The notes beneath the pieces were generated by a model. It made no database searches and was not told the origin of the DNA. It saw only the letters and a list, made by a program, of their open reading frames with translations. Positions 32,153-46,100 of a stretch of DNA of 64,000 bases are shown here, in pieces. The translations under genes were made by a program, and so were the position numbers. The stretch is from Xenopus tropicalis (lineage: Eukaryota > Chordata > Amphibia > Anura > Pipidae), in the NCBI RefSeq assembly GCF_000004195.4, contig NC_030681.2, forward strand, positions 135,300,506 to 135,364,505, written 5' to 3'. Every line of letters begins with the position of its first letter. Position 1 is the first letter of the stretch.

Positions 32153-33374
32153 CTCTACCACATTGCATGTCAGCCAGGAGAGTTTATAATCTTGATATAC
32201 TGTCATTATATATTAACCTTTAACAGCTTGGAGAAAATGAAATATCTGATTATTTTATTATACTGAAATATTCTTCTGCTTCTTCATGATCATGGTTATT
32301 AGAATGCAATAAATAAAACAATGACAGAAACAAATGAACAGTATAAAGAGACATCATATACCCATGTATAAGCCAATCTTACAACTATATAATCCAATCA
32401 ACATCTGTAATAAATGTAGCTCTATTTACACCAGGAGTTAATTATGGAAAATATTTACCAGTAGACCAAATTCTGCAATTTTATATTAAATAAGACTTTA
32501 AAAAATGTTCTGGTTCATTTCTTCATGTTTGGTTTGGGGTTAGATAGTAAAATTGTTTAAACAAAGACATGTCCTTCAAATGAACTCTTTCAAAAGCTGT
32601 CACAATGTAATAGAGAAGAATAAAATGCATATAAAACTAACCAGATGCTTTACTAGGCCTTCGAACCAGAACAGGAATCCTCTCTGACTCTAAACGGGGT
32701 CATTATTACTGATTGTCATGGCCCTGAACTACACCACTTATTTTATTCCTTAAGTCAAAATTAAAAAAGAGCTTAATTCCAATGCAGTGCCCTAGGCAAG
32801 GGAACTAGTTTAGCTAGGGCATCAGTCTCTACAAATCCTGCCTGGTTTGTACCTATGATATGCTATTTTTATGACTGTATCTAAAAGTTTTATGGCCATT
32901 TCCCAATACTCAAACAACTTTATGCAAACTTGGTTACCATGGATTAATATGTGACGGTGCTTTTATTTTTCCACTTCCTTCTCCATTCCATTTAAAGGGA
33001 TGACAAAGCTGCTAAAGTCAGGCTTCTGTGAACCCCTAGAGCCAACTATGATGGCCATACTCAGTAAATGTGGAACATGTCAAAGGTCAGATCACTATAC
33101 CACACTTGTGTATTGTATAACCTGTAATCAGAGAGATCCATGCAGTGAATTACATATCATTCTGCGAAAACACTACAATCTTGCTGTATTTCCGTGTTCT
33201 AATTTCTGTTTTGGATGTAGACATTGGCCTCAAAATATGTGAGTGCACAGACAAACAGGCCACTTAAAAGGAACATTGCTATGGTTGGATATTTCTCTAT
33301 CACAGTACTGTTTTATAGAAGATTCTGGTGCTAAAAGGGTACATTAGAAAGAGACAGATCCAGCTAAATGGTTT
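32153..33374. other. Gene-free stretch
   Basis: No known exon is seen. An 80-codon Cys-rich frame (33000-33242) has no spacing matching a zinc finger or other family I know, and no splice context. Confidence 0.4.
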
Positions 33375-33382
33375 AAAATGAG

Positions 33383-33463
33383 CAGGGCCGGATTTCACTT
33401 CTGGGCACCCCGAGGCCGCCCCGCCGGCCGGGCCTTTGTGGCCTCTCCACAAATCCGGACCTG
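33383..33463. mobile_element. 81-bp miniature hAT-like element
   Basis: The termini CAGGGCCGGATTT and AAATCCGGACCTG are flanked by a perfect 8-bp duplication AAAATGAG (33375-33382 and 33464-33471). It is exceptionally short. The centre is a GGCCGCCCCGCCGGCCGGGCC-type GC palindrome. Confidence 0.9.
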
Positions 33464-33673
33464 AAAATGAGAACCTCCACTGTTCATGTCTGCTCATTGG
33501 ACCTGGTTCAGTTCTGGTTTTCTCTTTAGGAGAACATCTTTACAGCGGCATCTTGGAAACATCTTTACAATGTTTTAGCAGAATATCTGTTCAACTTTTT
33601 GATGTTTTTCAGTGAATTGAATAGGATGTTGCCTTAGGTGTTGTTATGATAGATCTGTAAAAGAAGGCCAGTC

Positions 33674-34425
33674 TTTTAGGGGCTGATTTACAGGCCCTGA
33701 TTTGTGGGCAGGTCACAAAGGCCCGGGCCTAGTGCAGCAAAAATCGGGAGGCGGCATGCAACCCACCGGCCACATCGGCACTTGGGAATAGGTGGAAGAT
33801 TATGACAGCCATTTAAATCTCCTGCCCATCCAGTCCTCAGTGCAGCTCAATGGTAAGGGGGTGTGGCAAGAGCTGAGGGTGGGGTGGGAGTGCCTAGATG
33901 CCTAGAGGGGAAGGGGGTGGACAAGCGCGTGGGGGTGCGAGAATAGGGGGGGTGAGGGGCTAAGGGACACACATATTTAAAATCCGGTGCTGGTGATTTA
34001 TCAACATTTGTATTGAACTTTTGCTGTGATTCGAAATTCAAAATTTTTAAATCTAAAATTCATGAATTTGAAATAGGGTTTCCATAACTCGAATGTTTAA
34101 TATTTATTAAGTATAAAACACATGCAAAAAACTTGAATGTAAAACTTAAGCAGTTAAAAGCTTGCGAGTTGTTATAGAAATCAATAGATTGTCCTATCAA
34201 TCAAAATTAAAGTGGTTTTTTTTTTTTCAATTCAAGTTTTTTTTTAAGTTTGTAAACCCATTAAAAATGATGAGCAGAACACAACATTCACTGAAGTTTT
34301 TTTTCACAGTTTTATCAAGCTTTTTCCTTTCAAATTTTTTAAAACAAATTAGCAAACATTCGCGTTTATTCGAACCGATAAAAACTCTAAAATTCACAAA
34401 TTCAAACTTTAATTAATAAGCCTTC
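33674..34425. mobile_element. AT-rich foldback element hosting another hAT-like MITE
   Basis: The left end TTTTAGGGGCTGATTTA, interrupted at 33691-33992, resumes as TGATTTATCAACATTTG. The right end is near TTAATTAATAAGCC at 34425. The interior is composed of TTCGAA/AAATTCAAATTT-type words that can fold back. Limits and family are tentative. Confidence 0.45.
33691..33992. mobile_element. hAT-like MITE nested in the foldback element
   Basis: It runs CAGGCCCTGATTTGTGGG to AAATCCGGTGCTG. The flanks CTGATTTA (33683-33690) and GTGATTTA (33993-34000) match at seven of eight bases, as an aged duplication would. Confidence 0.7.
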
Positions 34426-36055
34426 TCGTGCCTGGGGATATGGAATTGTTAAAATGAAAAATGAAGAGCATTTATTAATTAAACGAGTCTCAATTAAATA
34501 TGATTTTTCAAAGTACTAACTGCTACTATGTGCTAATCTTAAAACAATCGTTGTCAAATAATGGAGAGAATAGCTATAAATACAGAGTAATCACAAAACC
34601 TATACTTACACTAGAGCTGCCGTTGTAATCAAGGTGATTGTTCAGTAATGCATAACCTGCCATAATAAAGATCATAGGTTATGAACTCTTATGAACTCCT
34701 GTAGGGATCTTGAATGCTCAACCTCCTTATTACCTAGCATAGCTTGTTTGATATAATTCTACCTAATGCTTACTCCATTTCCCAAGCTCTGCCTACATTC
34801 TAGGTTTGCTCCAGAACGTTTCAGCTTCTGGGATTTAAATTTGTCTTTTAAGCAGGGGAGTAGCAAGAAGTCCTTTAGCAGTTTTTCTTATATCTGCCCC
34901 TTTCTAATGAAAAGCTACAGGGAAAATTAGTAATGAATGGTGTGGTGACCAGGCCATTAATACTCAAATCTAAGTAAGTAGTGTTTAAATGGTATTTTGT
35001 TTTTTTTCTGGCTTCAAAAAATAAAGCAGTTATGGGTAAATATAGTAAAATAGTATAAAAGTAAACAATTAAGAAATTCATGATAGTATTTGATATGTTT
35101 TTTGACACTTTTCATGGCATATAAAAACGTTAGCAGATATTGTATCTCCAGTCAGGGCATAGGCTCCTAAATATAGTTTTTGTGCCCTTTATCCCTTATA
35201 AATCATGTCAATCTGTGCATCTGCTCATTAAACCTTGTGTAAAGCCTTTGGTCTGTATTGGAGTAGTGGTTTACTAAGCGTATCTGTAAAGGGTTGACTT
35301 ACCCCTTTGTACAGCGTGAGTTCATAAATAAAGCCTGTGTGGGGCGTTCAATCTGCTGTTTTCATTGAACATCTCTGTGGATTTTGTTGTTTATTGTATT
35401 AAACTGCGTGAAACACTGAAACTAAAACCATTCTATTTTAAGCTTGATCCCACCACCTCAGTATGTCAGAGCAATTCTGCACGGGAGGGGTGCAGCTAAT
35501 CAAGTTACTGTGCCATAGTATGCCCCTTTGCCATATTTACTTGTGAAACATGCATGCAGTAGTTGAGCACATTTATTAAGAGCTCATTATCTGTCTTAAA
35601 ACCTTTTTCTCTAATTACGGGGGGAGGAAAAAGTGGCAGTAGGGTCAAAAATAAAAGGGCGGCTATTACTTTATAATGAACAAAATATTACGTTTCAGCA
35701 CTGGTAGAACACAAAAGAGGTCATTTACAAACTTAGGCATTCTAAAATGGATGCAATGGAGAGTGAATATTGGTGTAAATTATTAAGGTACTTAAGTACA
35801 AACATGCTCCTACTGGGGAACCCTGGAGCTACCATCTCTCTTAATGTAGTGGTAATGCCAGAGTTCCCAGTGTGGCTGCATCAATAGGCATAGCAGACTT
35901 GCACCCAGTGAATCAGATAAAAGCGTGGTATTGCTTGCTCCAGAAGTGATGCAACCTGCACTTGAAGTGACGCAACTTGTACCTGATTTGCAACAAAACA
36001 TTGCGTCCATTGAGTGCAATTGCAGCAGAGCGTGGCCATATTTATGCTGGAATTA
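34426..36055. other. Gene-free stretch with a faint LTR-like segment
   Basis: About 35120-35400 has a TATAAAAACG box, a downstream AATAAAGCCTGTG and a T-rich end in LTR-like order, but no boundaries were found. The rest is AT-rich. Around 35930-36030 occur TGCAAC-type repeats also seen near 63.7 kb. No exon is recognised. Confidence 0.35.
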
Positions 36056-36383
36056 CAGGTATGGGACCTGTTATTCAGAATGCTTGGGACTTGGGGTTTT
36101 CTGGATAAGGAGTTGTTCCGTAATTTGGATCTCCATACCTTAGGTCTACTAAAAAATCCTTAAAACAGTAAATAAATAAATAAATCAAATAGGATTGTTT
36201 GGCCTCAAATAAGGATTAATTATATCTTATTAGGGATAAAGTACAGGTACTGTTTTATTAATATAGAGGAGAAGGAAATCAATTATAGAAAATCAAATTA
36301 TTTGAATAAAATGGAGTATATGGCCTTCCTGTAATTTGGAGTGCTCTAGATAACGCGATTCTGGATAATGGATCCCATAACTG
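36056..36383. mobile_element. CAGGTATGGG-family MITE, complete copy
   Basis: The ends CAGGTATGGGACCTG and GATCCCATAACTG are flanked by TA. The length of 328 bp equals that of the inner copy at 30484. Confidence 0.8.
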
Positions 36384-37185
36384 TAATGGGAAATCATGGC
36401 TATTTGCTTCCATAACTGGACACTGCATGCTGCTCTTACGTTCGTAAATAACCCTGAAGTAACTGTTTTAACTCTTTACCCTCCCCTAAAAAACCTGGTT
36501 ATTATCCAATGACACTATTCATTAATTAAACCGAAATATATAGGTAAATATGTAAAAATAGCCATTTGTGTATGCTTTCAAGAACAATTATAAACTAGAA
36601 TTGTGTGAAATTACAGATGGGGACAAGCTTCCTTGAAATCCCTAAGGGCAGTGACATAAAAGTCTAAAAATAAAAATTTACCAATTAGATTTAAAACGTT
36701 TTAATTTCATAATGGAATATTGTTTGTTACACTCTAATTAAACTGCACATTTCAATTACGTGTATCGTTTTTTTGAAGACCTGATTGTGCTGTTTTGCTT
36801 GTTTGTCGGTAGCTAAATACCTTTGTGGGCTCTCAAACTTCTATAAAATAAACCCTAATGTGTGCAATTGTAATATCGCTTGCACGTCAGGGTTTTTCTT
36901 TTTCTGTTGAGGACGGAGCCCCAATAATGTTACCCCGGCACAGAGAAGATTCTTTTTTATAAAGATGGAATTATTTCTCTGTGTTCTGCTTCCTGGGAAT
37001 AAAGGTAGCTGAGAACAATAGAGTTAATAACATACACGCTGGTTACACGTGAGGAAGGTATCATTTAAGGAATTAAGTGTCTGTAAATGAAATAAATGCA
37101 CAGAAGGGACTGGAAAACTGGTTTATTCCCTTTCCTGTTTATGCATTCTTGGCTTGCAGGAGTCAGTGACCTGCCAGTCCTCATT

Positions 37186-40100
37186 ATGAAGAAAGATCTG
37201 TTATTCTGGGCCACTATAATTAGCCTGGGCTTTCTGATATTGCTCGGATCTGGATATTGTCAGCACATCACAGATGAGACATGCTCTGTGCAGATACTTG
37301 TCCCTGGCCTGAAAGGTAAGCTTTTCCTGATCCTTCTCATCATTCACATCATAGTTCTTATTGCTCTAATTAGCAATCCGCAGTTATTAGTGGGCGATTG
37401 CAAAGCTAATGGTAAAGTTTTAACTACATTATCAGCATCAGACATCAATAGATGCTTATATAATTATAGGGCCTTAGTTACTTGGGGGGGGTGCTGGCAT
37501 CCCATAATCACATTGTGCATTGACATTTTCTGCTAATATACCTGCTTTGTCTATCAATATATATACTGTTTATAATTTTTTTTAAAGAATTGTTCTCTTG
37601 TTTAGTCTGCATCAACTAATGTTTTATAGCTTGTAGGTACAAGTTAGAGACTTTTTTTAATTATTTACAATACCTTTCTATCATAACAATGACAGAGTGC
37701 ATTAATCATTTTAGTAGCAATGGAGTAAAAAATAAATAATATAATATAACATTAGAAATATCGTTAAGACCCACAACCCAACTGGCAAACTGTAGACCCA
37801 CAAGCCGCAGAACTGCGTCTATACCCGCATCCGAAAATCCTACCCTCAACCCACAGGTACCCGCTGCAGGACTCTACTCCAAATAACAAAAGTACTATTG
37901 GTTATTTGTATGTTTAGGAAAGAATAAACAACTGCATGTTAAAATAAAGGCATCAGTGCTTCCCTGTGCATTAAATATATAGTAGAAGCTTGGCAATATC
38001 ATGTTCAATTTCCTATTACAAGCGATGACTTGGTAACCAATAAAGCTTCATGTAAATATCAGCATGAAACTGCTATTTGAGAAAATAAAATGGTTTTTAA
38101 TATCTCGATGAAGTAACCCTAATATGCAACTTATTATTGCTATTACAGGCGACGCTGGAGAAAAGGGAGAGAAAGGAGCTCCAGGGAGACCGGGAAGAGT
38201 TGGCCCTCCTGGGGAAAAGGGTAATTTCTACAGGGTTAATTTAACACCCCAAATATTATGTAATAAATATTTTGTATACACATCTCATTATATTGTTATA
38301 TTAAATACAATATATAAATGTATGTATATATATATATATATATATATATACTGTATATATGTGTGCGTGTGTATATGTATTAGTGATGACTAACCTCTGT
38401 CCCAGCTTTTCTAGATCCTTCCCATGCCTACAGAATGTTATTATATTATCTATAGGTCTATGAAACACTGCAAAACATATAATATACAGGTATAGGACCT
38501 GTTATCCAGAATGCTTGGTACCTGGAGCTTTCCGGATAAGGGATCTTTCTGTAATTTGAATCTCCATACCTTAAGTCTACTAAAAAATCATTTAAACATT
38601 ATTTAGACCCAACAGGATTGTTTTGCCTCCAATAAGGATTAATTATATCTTAGTTAGGATCAAGTACAAGGTTCTGTTTTATTATTACAGAGAAAAGGGA
38701 ATCATTTAACCATTAAATAAACCCAATAGGGCTGTTCTGCCCCCAATAAGGGGTAATTATATCTTAGTTGGGATCAAGTACAGGTACTGTTTTATTATTA
38801 CAGAGAGAAGGGAATCATTTAACCATGAAATAAACCCAATAGGGCTGTTCTGCCCCCAATAAGGGGTAATTATATCCTAGTTAGGATCAAGTACAAGGTT
38901 CTGTTTTATTATTACAGAGAAAAGGGAATAATTTTAAAAAATTAGAATTATTAGCTTATAATGAAGTCTATGGGAGATGGCCTTTCCGTAATTTGGAACT
39001 TTCTGGATAACAGGTTTCTGGATAAGGGATCCTATACCTGTATATATATATATATATATATATGAAATCAGGTGCACAACAGGTAACAAACCAGGAATGC
39101 CTGGGTGCTCAGAAAACCAAATAGTTATGTCCAATATAGTCCAGGACACACAAGTCTTTTGTGAAAAATAAAAAATAAATGCTGATGAAGGCTTGAGTTT
39201 GAGCTGAAACGTTGATCAAAGATTTATTTTGTATTTTTCATGAAAGACCGGTGTGTGATGGACTATATTGGAAATATACTGTATATATGTATGTAAAATG
39301 AAAGTGGTCAGAGATTGTATTGCTGCATTAATGTAGGTACTGAGAATTGTGTTTCCTGGTAATGGCCCTACAATCATCAGCTTAGAAAAATACTGTCTTG
39401 CATAAAATGATCATCCAAAAATAAAATTACATTTAATACGTGGATGCACAAAATCTAACAAATGTAATCGTATGACATGATTTTTACTCCACATTACAGA
39501 AAAATATATTGAAGCTAAAGAAAGACCTTTTTACTTTTGAATGTGCTCCTGTAGCCTAGTTGGAAGATGGCTATATATCACAGCTTGTCCTTCTGTGCGT
39601 ATGGCAATTTAAAAAAATAATTTCCCCTTAGATTAAATGCAGCGCTGTGTAAGATAACGCCAGTTGGTCTTGTGACAGAGTGAAAGGAGAATCTATCACT
39701 TGTCCCTCCATGGTAAGGCTTATTGTCTTATACCAGATAGAAGTGTCCGATATGGGGAAAGTAATGGGCATTTCCCAAATACCCAATCTATTATCTACTG
39801 ACTAATGTTCTTAGATTATTACGGGTAACATAAATACAACAATGTACTATTAGCACCTTCTCAGACCTTACATAAGTATCTGCTCAAATTAAGATCTCGA
39901 ATCTTCTATTGAAACAGTGTTTATTGATGTCCACCCACTGGGCTTGTTAAACATATCTTTCTGTATTACTATGGAACATTATTCCTGCATTTTAGAAGGT
40001 GACTATGTGTCTGACTGAGAGATTAAGGGACTTATTTATCAAAGGGAGAAGAGAAAATGACTCACTCAATTCTTCAAAAATAAGTTCATTTCATTAGGAG

Positions 40101-43100
40101 GTGTTTTAGGATACGTTTGTGGCCAATTTCCCATTCTCTTTACTTCACCAACGAGTAATTACAGTATTACGCCACGGGGTGCCATATTTACTGTATATAT
40201 ATTGTGTCTAAACCAATGCTGTTCCTTTTTAAGCTGTTCAGTGTTAACTTTATTATAGCTTTGAATTATAACAGAGAGCTTGTACCATATCTCTCATGTA
40301 AACAATAAAGCTGCATAAGCTTATTGCAACCAACTATAATTTAAATGTAATTATAGTGAGTATAAAGGCTGCGCAGTGGCATTAAAACAAGACCCAGAGT
40401 AGTCAAATTACCAGGAAAATAACAAAGTCATTGCTTAGATTTCTGCAACTAATCAACCATTGGACACATGAGTGCAAACTTTTTTATGTGAAACTAAAGA
40501 CATATATAATAATAATAATAATCTGTCATCATGGGACAGTATAATGTGCCCAAATCTTTATATTTGGGGTTAGGAAACTTATTTAGAACCAAAGTGGAAA
40601 GTGTTGCAATGGTTTCTCTTGCTTCTCATTGATGAAGGTAATGCAATACCCTGCCTGGATTTGAACCCGGTTACCATCACCTGTTAATTTGCCCATAGCT
40701 GCTGAGTTTTCCATCAGCTTCTTTTCTTTCCTTGCCTCCATTATATGTTCAGTTCCCAGTCTCTGGATTTTCATGCAGGGAAACCTGGTGGCACTAGAGT
40801 AGCAGAGGACAGGTCCAAAGCCAAAGGTGTCTGTTATAGGCCAAACACTACACTTAGGCCCACATTTACTAATCCACGAACGTCCGAAAGCGTCCGAATG
40901 CGTTTTTTTCGTAATGATCGGTATTTTTGCGTTTTTTTCGTCTGTGTCGTTTTGTATTTTGCGTGACTTTTCCGTCGCTGGTACGACTTTATTGTATATT
41001 TTAAACAACTTTTTCGTCGCCGTCGCGAAAAATTCGGATTGTTTTTTACGCCGTTTACTATAGCGCAATACGAAAAAATTGCGACTGCAAAGAAATAATC
41101 GCGCAAAATACGATAAAGTCGCGACAGCGCCGAAAAAGTTGCAACAAATATGAAACAATCGCGACGGCGACGAAAAAATCGCAAAATTTCCGTTTCCAAT
41201 CCGTTTTTTTTCCCATTTGGGATTCGGATTCGAGGATTAGTAAATGTGCCCCATAGAGTGGAATCCAGTTATTCCCTTGGGGTTTGTCATGGCCTTATGT
41301 GACAGTAAACAAGACTTCTAATAAAAACCTTATTGATCACTACACTTAGAACCTGTTCTGCATATTATTTGGATTTAACAAAATTAACAGTTTTTATTAA
41401 CTACCACACAGGTAAATTGAACACATTATTTTACCACTCTAGTTCACTTTGGCTTCCCTCTGAAAAGCAAAATCTGAAAATAGGGATATTTTAGGGTTCA
41501 TAGTTATAACCAAAGCAGTGCTTGAAGCTATTTGTGCAGTGATGTTTACATCACCCTTATAAATATACAAAGGGGTATCACTCTCACTCAAAATTCGTGC
41601 CATTCCATATCATCATTTCTTCTTTATATCTTATAACACGTGTTCATGTGAGAGGAGCCTTGTGTTGTAAGTTAAATTATCCATAAAATGTCAGTGTTGT
41701 ATAAAACAATGGCAACAGCTAAATCACTTATCTAAACATCATCCTTCAAGGGAGACAGTGACACATTAGAACTCATTTGCAACCCAGTGTTTGCATTTAG
41801 TGCAGTTTACAACAACTGAGAGAAAAATGGACTTTATAAACGAGTCCGTTATGATCAACCCCCCCAACTACGCAACATGATCCACACACTTGGAAACATG
41901 ATCCATAATGATATCCTCCCTCTGCCCTTCCCTCATATAAAAGAGTAGCAAAGTTAGTGGAGCAAAAGTCAGAAGTCCCAGGCACTTATGCCTTTGAACC
42001 CATCCTCCTGTCTGCAGTTTCACCATTGCATCTCACACAGCACTGCCACATTGTGTTATTGGATACAAATCCAATAAGGGTGTTTGTGTATAGAGCTAAT
42101 GTTTGCCATATATTGCCCTGAAACAACCAAAGCAGATACACTGCTTAATAAAATTTTGGTAGATTACTTTTATGCCTATTCTACAACTAGCTGTATGTAA
42201 CTACATATCAGAAGACCAAGGGGGGGGGGGGGGGGCATTGTTTTAGCACACACCCTCTTTTTTCTGCAACCATGCAGGTTGTGGACACAGATGGAGGTAC
42301 ATGTATCTGGGACCAGGGAAGTAAGCTTGCACCATTGTGCTGGTACAAGGACCCACTCTGTAAATGTGCAATAAAAAATATATCCATGTTTTCCATTGAA
42401 GAACAGTGTGCACTGTATGGTGAGACCAGTAAGCCTAATTATTTATACTTTTCCTTTTCTACCTTTGCTCTTGCGTAATACTCTATCATCAGTTTCTTCC
42501 TTTATACATACCTATGGGTATATATATATATATATATATATATTTATAAAGCTAAAGAAGGCGTATCTACTTGATCAAATATTGCTTTGTACAGCTTCTA
42601 AAAGGTTCATATTTATAGAACCTATTACTTGACACGGATTGATTTTATGCACATTGTGTTAAGTAGCACAAAACACACCTTTCCGATGAGTGATTGAAAA
42701 GATAAAAAAAAAGAAGAATAGGCCTGTTATTCTTAAACGTTATTTGGCCCCCGCTGCGAGCAATTTAGCGAAACCATTATATTCTACTCTGTCCTTTTGT
42801 ACCAGCTGTAAGTATGACCCACAAAACTGCACTACCTTGATAGCTGCTTCATACACTTTTATTGAACCAATTACCAGCCTGTACAGCTCAGGGTATTTTC
42901 TTAAGGATGGAACTATTTATCTGAATACATTGCTAGGAGCAGGGATAGCAAGAGCTGTCATTTATATGGTAATATCCAGTATATTGCCACTTGCTCATGC
43001 TCTTGTTTGAAGTAGCAGAATAATAGCAGAAAAACAGTATCTCCTCTTTCGTGCCAATAGATGCAGGCTGAGAAGGAATTTATATTTGCAATGTATTTTG

Positions 43101-46100
43101 CAGTATCTCTTGTCTCGTAATACCGACTAACAATGCCGGGGGAAAATAACAACCGCCAGTAAACTTCACCACGGATTTAGTGCGGGCGGCAAGTTTAGAT
43201 GGATAAAAATCTTTACTGCTTCACCTCTTTGTAGGCTCACTCGGGTAATCAAGGCATAAACTCCAGCGGAGCTATTTTATTGGAGGAGCAATATATTTAT
43301 TTTTTTGACATCTATTAACAGTGACATTTCATTGATCAAATTAACAAGAAAAGTATTTTCTCGTATCTGGACACCCGTTGCTTCTTTATGGGCTGTCACG
43401 TGTTACATATATATAGCGAGAAGGCAGGAGAGGGATTTTATGGCTTACACGGGACTAGACAGAACAACAAATAAGGCAAAAGAAAGCAACTCCAAATGAA
43501 ACAAATGTTTTATTAAATCATATTAGGAGGTATATATCATTGCTGTCCAAATTATTACTTCCAGTTGAGCAGATTAATTCTCTTTTTTTGAGGCCCAGAT
43601 TATATAAATATGATGATGTCATACAATGAAGTCTATGGAGCCCCAGAACAAACTGGGGGCCATAAAAATTGTTGAGGGCCACATCCAATCCCATGACCTC
43701 CAGCTAGCCAGCCCTGGTATATATATTCCATGATTAACTTTTCTTTATGGAAGACAAACTGACCAAGGTTAAATAGAAAGCCCTCCATGATTCACACAAG
43801 GGATGCACCAAAGCCAATACAGGTATGGGATCCCTTGTTCGGAAACCCGTTATCCAGAAAGTTCCGAATTACGGAAAGGTCATCTCCCATAGACTCCATT
43901 ATAAGAAAAGAATTCTAATTTATAAAAATTATTTTCTTTTTCTCTGTAGTAATAAAACAGTACCTTGTACTTGATTCCAACTAAGATATAATTACCCCTT
44001 ATTGGGGGCAGAACAGCCCTATTGGGTTTATTTAATGGTTAAATGATTCCCTTTTCTCTGTAATAATAAAACAGTACCTGTACTTGATCCCAACTAAGAT
44101 ATAATTACCCCTTATTGGGGGCAGAACAGCCCTATTGGGTTTATTTAATGGTTAAATGATTCCCTTTTCTCTGTAATAATAAAACAGTACCTGTACTTGA
44201 TCCCAACTAAGATATAATTACCCCTTATTGGGGGCAGAACAGTCCTATTGGGTTTATTTAATGGTTAAATGATTCCCTTTTCTCTGTAATAATAAAACAG
44301 TACCTGTACATGATCCCAACTAAGATATAATTACCCCTTATTGGGGGCAGAACAGCCCTATTGGGTTTATTTCATGGTTAAATGATTCCCTTTTCTCTGT
44401 AATAATAAAACAGTACCTGTACTTGATCCCAACTAAGATATAATTACCCCTTATTGGGGGCAGAACAGCCCTATTGGGTTTATTTAATGGTTAAATGATT
44501 CCCTTTTCTCTGTAATAATAAAACAGTACCTGTACTTGATCCCAACTAAGATATAATTAACCCTTATTGGAGGCAAAACAATCCTATGAGGTTTATTCAA
44601 TATTTAAATGATTTTAGCAGACTAGGTAATGGATAAAGAGCAGTGCATAGTAAATTTTTAACTTCCATGTTTATGTGACGAAAAGTCATGTTATTTTGAG
44701 AATTTGGATTCAGTTCAGCCGAATCCTGCTGAAAATGGGCGCCCCAAACCAAATCCTGGATCCAGTGCATCCCTAATACACACTTTATGTTGTAATGTAG
44801 CCATATCTCATTAGGGTTTGAAGATTATATTTTTGTTCCCTCTTTAAAAACTGATGTCACTAACCTACATAAAGTAAAGACAAAAGAATATTCACGTGCC
44901 TAAGCCACCCTTTAGCCATTTAGATCGAGGCTAATACACAAAGTACAGATCTTCGCTACTGAAAGGTGGTCACTTTGGGCTGGTACGATAGCCCAACAAC
45001 ATAATAGGGGTCATTTACCAAAGGGAAGGCAGTGTGCAAAGTGCAAAATATGGGCACAATCCAACATTTGTTCCCACTTTAAAGAACTTAAAGGGGCTTC
45101 TGGTGAGATCAGTGTCATTTTGTTTACATGCAACAGACACATTTAAGATTGTATGAGTAGCTGTGAAAGTCTGTACCCTAAATGTGTAATTAACCCCCAG
45201 AACTAATTAGGGATACAGAATGATTACAGCAGATATTGCAAGGTTTACCAGTAACTGAAAACACTGCAAACATTTGAGAGTTTTGAATTAAAAGCATTTA
45301 TGCAATTGTATTTGCAGGAGAATTGGGCGATAAAGGAATAAAAGGAAGCATGGGTCGTCATGGAAAGATTGGCCCTATAGGTTCGAAAGGTATGTTTGTG
45401 AGTAATATATATGTCTATTTAAAGGTTTGTTCATAGTTATGTAAGTTATTATTTAAGTTATATTGAACAGAGGAGCAGTAGAAGTATTTTCCTCTTATTG
45501 ATGTTGCCTCCCATTAATGGGGTTTGAAGCCTCTTACATATATTCCCAGTGTGATTTTACCTGCTAACCATACCCACTGGACAGGCCTGTTGTTTTTTAT
45601 CCATAAATGTTTTACGTAGTCTTAGCGCACCTTTGAAACCTGACGGAGCTCATATTTAGGTACGTACAACTTGCCAGCTGACCTGAGAGAAACTAGATTA
45701 ACTGGGTCCTACAAGCAAGCAAGATTACTCAGGGTTGTGAAGGTACTAGTCAAGAACAGCAAATTCATTCTCTTACTTATTCTTCTGTTACAAAGAGCTG
45801 TAGTCTCATAAAATCAACTCCAGGTATTGCAGTATAATATCCTAAAGGATAATACTGTTATGTTCCAAAGGTTTCTAGTAATCTAGATAAAGACAGTGCA
45901 GACAAATTGTAATACAAAAAAATAACTTCTTGTTAAAGTTGTTTTATTCTATCATTAAGGTGAAAGGGGGGATGTTGGTGAGATTGGCCCCCCAGGGCCA
46001 AATGGAGAGCCAGGTAACTATGAAAATATAATGTTAAATTCATTTTTCCTAATTACTTAGTGCTTCAGCTTGTTTACTGTTTGCAGGAGGCTAGGGGAAT

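Noticed and set aside
33000..33242. Cys-rich 80-codon frame
   Set aside because: Cysteine spacing fits no zinc-binding family I know and there is no exon context.
35120..35400. Solo LTR (TATAAAAACG ... AATAAAGCC)
   Set aside because: Promoter-like and polyA-like words are too common in AT-rich DNA, and no ends or duplication were found.
37096..37185. Upstream extension of the colec11 frame to an ATG at 37096
   Set aside because: A splice acceptor at 37158-37159 separates it, and the ATG at 37186 gives the expected signal peptide and the 271-residue family length.
37316..37536. Read-through of the colec11 exon past 37315
   Set aside because: A consensus GTAAG donor at 37316 and an in-phase collagen exon at 38149 show it is intron.
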